Program-made: the position numbers and the translations under genes | In this document: piece by piece, positions 15,216 through 23,000 of the stretch | Layout: the number at the start of each line of letters is the position of its first letter | How positions within the stretch are numbered: the stretch's first letter is position 1 | Origin: Comamonas sp. GB3 AK4-5 | Lineage (GTDB): Bacteria; Pseudomonadota; Gammaproteobacteria; Burkholderiales; Burkholderiaceae_C | DNA length: 64,000 nucleotides | Reading direction: 5' to 3' | Assembly: GCF_041320665.1 (NCBI RefSeq) | Contig: NZ_CP166730.1 | Coordinates: 2,046,001 to 2,110,000 of the forward strand | Notes under the pieces: generated by a model | Database searches by the model: none | The model's input: only the letters and a program-made list of their open reading frames with translations | Told to the model about the DNA's origin: nothing

Positions 15216-16043
15216 ATGAGCCATTTATTCAATCTGGACATTCTCAAATACCCGCGCACCCTGCATTTGCGCGGCTCGCGCCTGCAAGCGGGCGATCAGG
15301 ACGACGCCATCGCCTATGAGCGGCTTGAAGGCCGTCATATCGTGGTCGAGGAAAAGCTGGACGGCGCCAATGCCGCGCTGAGCTTTGGCGCCGACGCCGG
15401 CTTGCTGCTGCAGTCGCGCGGCCACTATCTGCAGCCGGGCTCGGGCGGGCGCGAGCGCCAGTTCAATGCCTTCAAGCAATGGGGCGCAGCGCATGAAGCG
15501 CGTTTTCTCGAACGGCTGGAAGACCGCTATGTGATGTATGGCGAATGGCTGTACGCCAAGCATTCGCTGTACTACGACGCGCTGCCGCACTGGTTTTGCG
15601 AGTTCGACATCTGGGACCGACTCCACAGTTGCTTTCTGGACACGCCGCGCCGCCATGCTTTGCTGGCTGATCTGCCCGTGGTCTCGGTGCCCGTGCTCTA
15701 CAGCGGCCCAGCGCCGCGGCGCTTCAAGGACTTGCTGGCTCTGCTGGCGCCGTCCTTGGCGCGCAGCGCGGGCTGGCGCCAGGTATTCGAGCAGCAGGTG
15801 CTGCGCCAGCTGCTGGACCTTGCCTTGTGCTGGCAGCAAACCGATGGATCCGACCTGGCCGAAGGCCTTTATCTCAAGGTGGAAGAGGACGGCACAACCG
15901 TGGAGCGCTACAAGTTTGTACGGCCCGATTTTGTGCAGACGATTCTGGACTCGGGCTCGCACCACAGCGAGCGGCCCATTGTGGCCAATGGCTTGCGGGC
16001 TGGGGTGGACATTTTTGCGCCCGAGATCAGCAAGCGCTGGTGA
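15216..16043 (+). CDS. ATP-dependent RNA ligase (Rnl2-like fold)
   Basis: A 275-aa covalent nucleotidyltransferase that should join 3'-OH and 5'-phosphate RNA ends through a lysyl-AMP intermediate. The nucleotidyltransferase motifs are visible in order: KLDGAN at 47-52 (Lys47 adenylated), YGEW at 108-111 (motif III), EGLYLKV at 216-222 (motif IV) and RYKFVRP at 231-237 (motif V). There is no long C-terminal domain, so this is a minimal ligase. ATG 15216 is chosen because homology-like sequence begins there; GGAAAG lies 9 nt upstream, and the frame is open further upstream without a better site. The end-healing enzyme follows 29 bp downstream, which makes RNA rather than DNA repair the likely job. 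Confidence 0.82.
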   Translation: MSHLFNLDILKYPRTLHLRGSRLQAGDQDDAIAYERLEGRHIVVEEKLDGANAALSFGADAGLLLQSRGHYLQPGSGGRERQFNAFKQWGAAHEARFLERLEDRYVMYGEWLYAKHSLYYDALPHWFCEFDIWDRLHSCFLDTPRRHALLADLPVVSVPVLYSGPAPRRFKDLLALLAPSLARSAGWRQVFEQQVLRQLLDLALCWQQTDGSDLAEGLYLKVEEDGTTVERYKFVRPDFVQTILDSGSHHSERPIVANGLRAGVDIFAPEISKRW

Positions 16044-16072
16044 ACCCTCAAAAACAGAACAAGGAGGTTCCC

Positions 16073-17224
16073 ATGTGGAACTGGAAACAGATTCAAGCCC
16101 TGGTGCCCCAGCCAGAAGCAGCAGGATGGGGAGCGGTGGACTTTGCCGCCTGCCTGGCCACATTTCCCCTGCTGGAGCAGGCTAAGACCACGCCCCAGGA
16201 CCCGATCTACCACGCCGAAGGCGATGTGTGGACCCATACGCAAATGGTGGTCCAAGCCTTGCTGGACGATGCGGCCTATGCCGAGCTTGCGCCCGCCGAG
16301 CGCGAGACCGTGTTCCTGGCCGCGCTGCTGCACGATGTGGCCAAGTGCCGCACCACGGTGGTGGGGGAAGACGGGCGCATCAGCCAGCCCGGCCATTCAC
16401 GCAAGGGGGCGCTGGATGCCCGCCTCCTGCTGTGGGAGGCTGGAGCCCCCGTGCTGCAGCGCGAGGCCATATGCCGGCTGATTGCCGTGCACCAGGTGCC
16501 GTTTTTTGCGTTTGGCATGTCCCGCAGCGGCCAGTCGCCGGAGTTCATCCTGCGCGAGCTGTCCTGGCAGGTGGATTTGCACCTGCTGTGCATGCTGGCC
16601 CGGGCCGATATCCTGGGCCGCATCTGCCCCGATGTGGAGGGCGTGCTGCTCAATATCGCGCTGCTGCGCGAGCTGGCGCTGGAAGAAGACTGTCTGCGCT
16701 CGCCGCGCCGCTTTGCCTCGGCCGAGACGGCGCTGCGCTATTTCCGTGGCGCCCAGCTGCATCCCGACTACGCCCTGCATGAAGCGCCGGGCTCCGACGT
16801 CATCGTCATGTGCGGCCTGCCGGCCAGTGGCAAAAACACCTGGGTGGCCGAGCACCATGCCGACAGGCCCGTGGTCTCTTTCGACGATGCGCGCGCTGAA
16901 CTGGGCCTGCGCCATGGCCAGAACGACGGCGCGGCCGCCCACCGGGCGGTGGACAAGGCCAAGGCCTTGCTGCGCAGCCATGCGCCCTTTGTGTGGAATG
17001 CCACGCATTTGTCGCGGCAAATGCGAGGCAAGACCCTGGACCTGTGCCTGGCCTATGGCGCACGCGTGCAGCTCGTCCATCTGGAAGCCAGCAAGAGCGA
17101 GCTTTTGGCGCGCAACCGCGCACGCGACACCACGCTGAGCAACGCCGCGCTGCTGGCCATGCTGGGGCGCTGGGAGGTGCCTTTGCCTACCGAAGCCCAT
17201 GGGCTGTCGCTGCTGACCGCTTGA
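16073..17224 (+). CDS. HD-Pnk: HD phosphoesterase fused to polynucleotide kinase
   Basis: A 383-aa bifunctional RNA end-healing enzyme. Residues 1-190 form an HD phosphohydrolase (His47, His55, HDVAK at 87-91, His108), expected to remove 2',3'-cyclic or 3' phosphates. Residues 240-383 form a P-loop kinase (GLPASGKN at 248-255, Asp271 in SFDDAR, then WNATHLSRQMR) expected to phosphorylate 5'-OH ends. This domain order is that of the bacterial HD-Pnk family described from Runella slithyformis. AAGGAGG ends 5 nt before ATG 16073, a strong site. Together with the ligase gene just upstream it provides healing and sealing of cleaved RNA. Confidence 0.85.
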   Translation: MWNWKQIQALVPQPEAAGWGAVDFAACLATFPLLEQAKTTPQDPIYHAEGDVWTHTQMVVQALLDDAAYAELAPAERETVFLAALLHDVAKCRTTVVGEDGRISQPGHSRKGALDARLLLWEAGAPVLQREAICRLIAVHQVPFFAFGMSRSGQSPEFILRELSWQVDLHLLCMLARADILGRICPDVEGVLLNIALLRELALEEDCLRSPRRFASAETALRYFRGAQLHPDYALHEAPGSDVIVMCGLPASGKNTWVAEHHADRPVVSFDDARAELGLRHGQNDGAAAHRAVDKAKALLRSHAPFVWNATHLSRQMRGKTLDLCLAYGARVQLVHLEASKSELLARNRARDTTLSNAALLAMLGRWEVPLPTEAHGLSLLTA

Positions 17225-17297
17225 AAAAGTTTGACAAAGCACTGGCGCCGAAACCCATAGACTCGCCGCGCCCGTTGGATGAATTGAAAGGTGATTT

Positions 17298-17450
17298 GTG
17301 AAAAAAATACTGGCTCTGGCCGCTGCGGCCTTTGTTTTGAGTGGCTGTGCTGTCTACCATGATCGCCACGGCGACCGCTATGACGATGGCTATAAAAAGC
17401 CCCATCCCCATGGTTGCCCTCCGGGGCAGGCCAAGAAGGGCAACTGCTGA
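17298..17450 (+). CDS. 50-aa lipoprotein
   Basis: A GTG at 17298 with GAAAGGTGA upstream opens a 50-codon frame ending in TGA (17448-17450). The product starts VKKILALAAAAFVLSGCAVY, a textbook lipoprotein signal with LSGC as lipobox. The mature part of about 33 residues is rich in His, Asp, Tyr and Lys and has two further cysteines (HGCPPGQAKKGNC). A terminator follows 20 bp later, so it forms a transcription unit of its own or the last gene after HD-Pnk. Small proteins of this look occur in Burkholderiales without known function. Confidence 0.65.
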   Translation: MKKILALAAAAFVLSGCAVYHDRHGDRYDDGYKKPHPHGCPPGQAKKGNC

Positions 17451-17470
17451 CGCAGCGGCCATGACGCAAA

Positions 17471-17500
17471 AAGAAACCCGCCAAGGCGGGTTTCTTTTTT
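17471..17500. terminator. bidirectional intrinsic terminator
   Basis: GAAACCCGCC (17473-17482) and GGCGGGTTTC (17485-17494) form a 10-bp stem, extended by flanking A:T pairs, with a T run to 17500 for the forward strand and A residues upstream for the minus strand. It separates the 50-aa lipoprotein gene from the converging AAA+/M41 protease gene. Confidence 0.85.
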
Positions 17501-17515
17501 GAGCGCAGCAGAGCT

Positions 17516-19465
17516 TCAGGCTTGGCCGGCACGGAACGCCGCCAGGCGCTCGGCAAAGGGCTCCAGCACCAGGCTGTCGTCGGGCTGCTCGCTGGGCATG
17601 CGCAGCGCCATGCCAAAGCCGGCCATGAGCGTACCCATCTCCTGCGGCGTGATGGAGCCTCGGGCCATGAGGGCATCTACCGTGGCGCCAAAGGCGGGGT
17701 GCTGCTGCTCCAGCAGCGCACGGGTGCGCTGGTATTGGGCTTGCAGCAGCTCCTCTATGGCTTGGTTGCTGGGGGCCACATCGGTGTTGAGGTGGTCTTC
17801 GGTTTCCGAAGTCACATCGGTGCGGCTGATGCGTGTGCCAAAGCCGTGGTAGCGGATATGGCGCGCCGCCAGGGCCGTGGCCTGCTTGTAGTCGCTTTCC
17901 GAGCCCGCGGTGCAGGCCATCTTGCCAAACACCAGATCCTCGGCCACGCGGCCGGCCAGGCTCACGCACATCATGTCCAGCGCGTTCTGGCGTGTGGTGG
18001 CCTTGAGACTGGCAAAGCTGTTGTAGCCGCCCTCGAAGGAGGCGATGTTGATCTTGATCTCCTGGGGTGCCTGGCCGAACAGCAGGGCATAGACCAGGCC
18101 GTGGCCGGCCTCGTGCACCGCAAGCAGGGCGCGGAAGTCGGCATTGGCGCGCTGCTTGAGGCGGTCCAGGTCCAGCGTGACCGCAAAGCGCTCGCTGGTC
18201 TGGATGTCACTGTCTTGCAGCAGGCCGCTGGCCAGCAGATGGCGGCGGTCCGCAGCCAGGCTGATGTGCACGGGGCGCTGCAGATCCAGGCCTTGCTCCA
18301 GCGCCCACAGCGTGGTCTTGACCAGGGTGCTGCTCAGAATGGCATGCACGGCAGAGAACAGCGGCCGCGTGCCCTGGGCCGGGAAGACCGAGTTGGCATA
18401 CAGCGCATCCAGCACATCGGCACCCAGCTCCAGCTGCACATCGGTCTGGGCCTTGATGTCATGCACATAGCCGGCGCACAGCTCGTGGATCAGGCGCTCG
18501 TAGGTGGCGCGGCTCAGCGAGGGGTAGATCACATGGTTGTTGCCAAGGCGTGCGATCTGCTCGGGCTTGAAGCGCTCGGACAGGGCCTTTTTCACGTCGA
18601 TGACGGACAGGCGCTGGGTCAGGCGGTGGAAGATGTCGGCATCGGTGTCGCAGTCCTCCACGCGCTGGGCCGTCTCGCGGTACATCTCGTCGAGGTTGCC
18701 GCAGACAAAGACCAGCAGACGGCTGTAGTCGGTCTCCCAGTGCTGCTGGGCCTCGCGAAACTGCACGAACAGCTGGTGCACGCGCTCCGAAGGCCATTGC
18801 ATGATTTCGGTCAGCGGCTCGTGCAGCTTGAAGCTGCGCTTGAGCTCCTGGGCATCCCAGGCGTCGAGGCGGAAGCGATAGGCCTTGTCGGGCTTTTCTT
18901 CATCGTCGCGCTCGGCGTCGTACTGCTGGCCGGCCAGCTTGCGCTCTATGTCCACCAGCGCGCCCAGGGGCGGGGGCAGGCGGCCGTCGGACAGCAGCAT
19001 CCACACGTCCTGGTAACGCTCGGCCTTGGCATCCTCGCCCTTGTTGTCCTTGGTGCGGTAGCGCTGGAACTCGTCCAGCACCAGGATGCCGGGCGCGCCC
19101 TCGTCAATGCCCGAGTCTTCGAGCATGGAGGCAATGGAGGAGCCGCGATAGCTGCCCGCGCCATTGCTGAAGCCATCCATTTGCACTTCCACAAAGCGGT
19201 CGTAAAAACCCAGCAGCTGGGCCAGGCGGCGCGTGAGCTGGGTCTTGCCCGTGCCGGTGAGGCCCCAGAGGCAGACGATGACGGGGCGGGTAATGCACTG
19301 GGGCAGCACATACCAGGCACGCACGCTGTCGATGACGCGGTCTATGACCTCGTCGATGCCGAACAGCTCGGTCTTGAGCTGGGCCGCAATCTCGGCCAGG
19401 TGTTGCTGGCGCTGGGCCAGCAGGGGCTGCAGTTCGCCTGCAGCAATGGTCTTCTTCATATCCAT
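17516..19465 (-). CDS. soluble AAA+ ATPase fused to an M41 (FtsH-type) metallopeptidase
   Basis: A 649-aa probable ATP-dependent protease. The N-terminal module is AAA+ with Walker A GLTGTGKT (68-75), Walker B ILVLDE (127-132), a sensor-like CGN (255-257) and an insertion rich in acidic residues (175-195). The C-terminal module is peptidase family M41: zinc motif HEAGH (451-455) and the third-ligand region GSESDYKQATALA with Asp525. Unlike FtsH there is no membrane helix at the N-terminus, and the ATPase resembles Clp/HslU-type sequences more than FtsH (GATGTGKT-like loop, FERFKPE-type region near 297-302). It should therefore be cytosolic. A 74-aa protein gene lies 11 bp upstream, and further upstream lies a promoter with a leader peptide and terminator-like hairpin. 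ATG 19465 or the in-frame ATG 19459 could be the start. Confidence 0.8.
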   Translation of the reverse strand: MDMKKTIAAGELQPLLAQRQQHLAEIAAQLKTELFGIDEVIDRVIDSVRAWYVLPQCITRPVIVCLWGLTGTGKTQLTRRLAQLLGFYDRFVEVQMDGFSNGAGSYRGSSIASMLEDSGIDEGAPGILVLDEFQRYRTKDNKGEDAKAERYQDVWMLLSDGRLPPPLGALVDIERKLAGQQYDAERDDEEKPDKAYRFRLDAWDAQELKRSFKLHEPLTEIMQWPSERVHQLFVQFREAQQHWETDYSRLLVFVCGNLDEMYRETAQRVEDCDTDADIFHRLTQRLSVIDVKKALSERFKPEQIARLGNNHVIYPSLSRATYERLIHELCAGYVHDIKAQTDVQLELGADVLDALYANSVFPAQGTRPLFSAVHAILSSTLVKTTLWALEQGLDLQRPVHISLAADRRHLLASGLLQDSDIQTSERFAVTLDLDRLKQRANADFRALLAVHEAGHGLVYALLFGQAPQEIKINIASFEGGYNSFASLKATTRQNALDMMCVSLAGRVAEDLVFGKMACTAGSESDYKQATALAARHIRYHGFGTRISRTDVTSETEDHLNTDVAPSNQAIEELLQAQYQRTRALLEQQHPAFGATVDALMARGSITPQEMGTLMAGFGMALRMPSEQPDDSLVLEPFAERLAAFRAGQA

Positions 19466-19476
19466 GGTGTTTGTTC

Positions 19477-19701
19477 TTATTCGTGGTGAAACTGCCGCAG
19501 GCTGCGCTGCAGCTGCATGCGGTCGGCACGGCGCTGGGCGCCTTGGCTGTGGAGGTGGCGGCCAGCGCCGCCGCTGCTGGCGCGGGCGGCCAAGGCCCGT
19601 GCCACGGGGTTGCGTGGGGCTGCACTGGCCTCAAGAGAGACTGTCAGCGAAGTCCCGGGCCGGCCCGCTTGGGCAGGCCTTGAGGTGGGGGATGCACGCA
19701 T
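19477..19701 (-). CDS. 74-aa basic protein of unknown function, co-transcribed with the protease
   Basis: The frame starts with ATG at 19701, with AGGA 8-9 nt upstream, and stops 11 bp before the AAA+/M41 gene, so the two should share a transcript. The product is strongly basic, low in hydrophobic residues and without a signal peptide; its middle reads RNPVARALAARASSGGAGRH and its end AQRRADRMQLQRSL. I do not recognise the family. Position suggests a small partner, adaptor or substrate of the protease, which is inference only. The frame is also open upstream (TTG 19854), but that part crosses the leader hairpins and is unlikely to be coding. Confidence 0.5.
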   Translation of the reverse strand: MRASPTSRPAQAGRPGTSLTVSLEASAAPRNPVARALAARASSGGAGRHLHSQGAQRRADRMQLQRSLRQFHHE

Positions 19702-19710
19702 GTGCGAATT

Positions 19711-19748
19711 CCTGAAAACAAAAAGCCCCGGCTCATGGGCCAGGGCTT
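19711..19748 (-). terminator. terminator-like hairpin inside the protease leader
   Basis: On the minus strand AAGCCC-T-GGC and GCC-G-GGGCTT (arms at plus 19739-19748 and 19723-19732) form a 9-bp stem with one mismatch and a 6-nt loop, followed by TTTTTGTTTT. It lies about 170 nt downstream of the predicted transcription start and ends some 10 nt before the ATG of the 74-aa gene. Transcription must therefore read through it to reach the protease, as in attenuated operons. Confidence 0.65.
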
Positions 19749-19769
19749 GTGTGCGCATTGCTTGCGCCG

Positions 19770-19828
19770 CAGCCTTGGCTGAACCTTGATGTGGTGCGAC
19801 ACGGTTCAGCCGGGGCGGGAAACCGTGT
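19770..19828 (-). promoter_or_regulatory. mutually exclusive hairpins between leader peptide and terminator
   Basis: Stem A pairs 19821-19828 with 19799-19806 (8 bp, ACACGGTT/AACCGTGT). Stem B pairs 19803-19811 with 19777-19785 (9 bp, GGCTGAACC/GGTTCAGCC). A and B share bases and cannot coexist. Stem C (CAGCC 19770-19774 with GGCTG 19777-19781) competes with B. Arm A begins one base after the leader-peptide stop codon, so a ribosome waiting there would cover it and favour B. How this is relayed to the terminator at 19711-19748 is not clear from pairing alone. Confidence 0.5.
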
Positions 19829-19858
19829 TCAGTGGGTGAGGGGGTGAAGGTCAAACAT
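19829..19858 (-). CDS. nine-residue leader peptide MFDLHPLTH
   Basis: An ATG (19858) 8 nt after a strong AGGAG (19867-19871) opens a frame of nine codons ending in TGA. The strong ribosome-binding site on such a short frame, its position right after a promoter and its stop abutting the first arm of competing hairpins suggest a regulatory leader peptide. It shows no run of one amino acid, so the signal is not obviously the level of a charged tRNA. Confidence 0.5.
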   Translation of the reverse strand: MFDLHPLTH

Positions 19859-19880
19859 GGGGGAAGCTCCTGGGTGAAGA

Positions 19881-19904
19881 CGCGGCAAGGTCGCTAGTTG
19901 CCGC
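19881..19904 (-). promoter_or_regulatory. 5' leader hairpin
   Basis: CGCGGCAA and TTGCCGCG are perfect 8-bp arms around an 8-nt loop, in the untranslated part just upstream of the leader-peptide ribosome-binding site. It may protect the transcript 5' end or modulate ribosome access. Confidence 0.45.
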
Positions 19905-19924
19905 GCGGTGAAGCGAAGCTGGGG

Positions 19925-19952
19925 ATTATGAAGTCGTGTTCGCAAATGGCAA
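19925..19952 (-). promoter_or_regulatory. putative sigma-70 promoter of the protease operon
   Basis: On the minus strand TTGCCA (plus 19947-19952) and CATAAT (plus 19925-19930) are 16 bp apart, each one base off consensus. The predicted start near 19918 gives a leader of about 60 nt before the nine-residue peptide. hrpA starts about 70 bp away in the other direction. Confidence 0.55.
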
Positions 19953-20021
19953 TCCGTATGCGGGTGCTTGTTGTGCATGCCCAACGTCAACCGTCTCCTA
20001 GCCCCGATAATCCAGCCCCTT

Positions 20022-23000
20022 ATGTCTTTGAAGATCACCTTCCCCGAGTCGCTTCCCGTATCCAGCCGCCGTGACGAGATCATGGAGGCCATGGACCGCC
20101 ACCAGGTCATCATCGTCTGTGGCGAAACCGGCTCGGGCAAGACCACGCAGCTGCCCAAGATCGCGCTGGCGCTGGGCAGGGGCAAGATCAATGCGGTGCC
20201 CGATGAAAAAGGCCAGGTGCGCGGCCATTTGATCGGCCACACCCAGCCGCGCCGGATTGCCGCGTCTTCCGTGGCCAAGCGCATTGCCGAGGAGCTGAAC
20301 ACGCCCCTGGGCGAGGTGGTGGGCTACAGGGTGCGCTTTCAGGACACGCTGCAAAAAAACGCCTCGGTCAAGCTGATGACGGATGGCATCTTGCTGGCCG
20401 AGACCCAGACCGATCCGCTGCTCAAGGCCTACGACACCCTGATCATCGATGAGGCCCACGAGCGCAGCCTGAACATCGATTTCTTGCTGGGCTATCTCAA
20501 GCAGCTCCTGCCCAAGCGCCCCGATCTGAAGGTGGTGGTGACCTCGGCCACCATCGATGCCGAGCGTTTTGCCAAGCATTTCGAATCCAAGGACGGGCCT
20601 GCGCCCGTGATCATGGTCTCGGGCCGCACCTACCCGGTGGAGATGCGCTACCGCCCCTTAGAGGGCGAAAAAGACAAGGACTTGAACGACGCCATTGCCG
20701 ATGGCGTGGACGAGCTGTGGCAGGGCGGCAGAGGTGGCGACATCCTGATCTTTCTGCCCGGCGAGCGCGAGATCCGCGAGGCCGCAGACCATGTGCGCAA
20801 GCATTTGCAGAACTCGCCCACATTGCGCAGCGCCGAGGTGTTGCCGCTGTTCTCGCGCCTGTCCCAGGCCGAGCAGGACCGCATTTTTGACGGCCATACC
20901 GGCCGCCGCATTGTGCTGGCCACCAACGTGGCCGAAACCTCGCTCACGGTGCCTGGCATTCGCTACGTGATCGATGCAGGCACGGCGCGTGTCAAGCGCT
21001 ATTCTTTCCGTAGCAAGGTGGAGCAGTTGCTGGTGGAGCCCATCTCCCAGGCCGCTGCCAACCAGCGCGCCGGCCGCTGTGGCCGCGTGGCCAACGGCAT
21101 TTGCATACGCCTGTATGACGAGGCCGACTTCAACGGCCGCGACCGCTTTACCGACCCCGAAATTCTGCGCAGCTCGCTGGCCGGCGTGATTTTGCGCATG
21201 AAGTCCCTGGGCCTGGGCGATGTGGTGCATTTCCCCTTTCTGGAAGCGCCCTCGGGCCGCGCCATTGCCGACGGCTACCAGCTGCTGGCCGAACTGGGGG
21301 CGGTGGACGAGCGTGGCGAGCTGCTGGCCATGGGCAAGGAGCTGTCGCGCCTGCCGCTGGACCCGCGCGTGGGCCGCATGATCGTCGAAGCGAAAAGCCG
21401 TGGCGCGCTGGCCGAGGTGTTGATCATTGCCTCGGCGCTGTCGGTGCAGGATGTGCGTGACCGGCCCATGGAGGCCCAGCAGCAGGCCGACCAGGCGCAT
21501 GCCAAGTTTGACGACGAGAAAAGCGAATTCAGCGGCTATCTGCGGCTGTGGAAATGGCTGTCGGACGCGCGCGGCGGCAAGGTGGTGGCCAAGAGCCGGG
21601 CCGAGATGGCCGCGCAAAGCAAGCCGGCGGCCAAGCCCAGCACCCGCAGCCAGGCGTTCTTGCCGGTGAGCCAGCGTGCCAGCGGCGCCCAGGTGGAAGG
21701 TACGGTGGAGGAGCGCCTGGCGCTGTTCAACCCTGCCGAGCCGCAGCAAGAGGCCGCCACGCACAAGGTCAGCAACCGGCAGTGGGAGCAGTTGCTGCGC
21801 CAGAACTTCATCAACATCCGCCGCGTGCGCGAGTGGCGTGATATTCACTCCCAGCTGCTCACCGTGGTCAAGGAGCAGAAATGGCAGATCAACAGCGAGG
21901 CCGCAGGCTATGAGGCCATGCACCTGTCCATGCTCTCCGGTCTGCTGGGCAATATCGGCTACAAGGGCGAGGAAAGCGAAGCCTATCTGGGCGCCCATGG
22001 CATCAAGTTCCACCCCCACCCCGGCGCGCACCTGAGCAAAAAACCGGGCCGCTGGATTGTGGCGGCAGAGCAGGTCGAGACCTCGCGCCTGTACGGCCGT
22101 GGCATTGCCGCCATCGAGCCGCAGTGGCTGGAAGAGGTGGGCGCCCATCTCTTGAAAAAGCAACTGCTGGACCCGCACTGGAGCAAAAAACAGGCCGATG
22201 TGGTGGCGCTGGAGCGGGCCACGCTGTATGGCCTGGTGGTCTACAACGGCCGGCGCGTGAGCTATGGCCGCGTGGACCCGCATGCGGCGCGCAACACCTT
22301 TATCCGCCAGGCCCTGGTGGAGGGCGAGTGGGAAACCAAATGGCATTTCCTGCCCGCCAACCTCAAGCTGATGCGCAAGGTCGAAGAGCTGGAGCACAAA
22401 AGCCGCCGTCAGGACGTGCTGGTAGACGACGAGCTGATCTTCGCCTTCTACGACCAGCAACTGCCGCGCGATGTGTACAGCGGCGCTACCTTTGACCAGT
22501 GGTTCCGCCTGCACAGCAAGGACAAGCCCGAGCTGCTGCGCCTGTCCAAGGACGAGCTGATGCGCCACGAGGCCGCCGGCATCACCACCGACAACTTCCC
22601 CAAGTTGCTCAAGCTCGGCGGTGTGGACTGCACGGCCAGCTATCTGCACAGCCCCGGCGATGCACGCGACGGCGTCACCGTTACCGTGCCGCTGTTTGTG
22701 CTCAATCAGGTCAGCGAGGAGCGTGCCGAGTGGCTGGTGCCGGGCATGCTCAAGGACAAGATCCAGGCCCTGCTCAAAAGCCTGCCACAGCGCCCGCGCA
22801 GCCGCTTTGTGCCACTGCCCGAAAGCGCGGCCCGCCTGGCCGCGCTGTTCACCCAGCCCGAGCGCTGGGCCCAGCAGGGCAGCGGCCTGATCGATGCCTT
22901 GCTGAAACAGGTGCGCGACGAAACCTCGCTGGATGTGAAGCGCGCCGACTTCAAGCTGGACATGCTCAGCCCGCATCTGTTCATGAACTTCCGCATCACG

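Noticed and set aside
17522..19489. 655-codon open frame antisense to the AAA+/M41 protease gene
   Set aside because: Composition typical of a shadow frame (Leu, Gln, His, Ala-rich, no recognisable motif), while the minus strand encodes clear AAA+ and HEAGH motifs.
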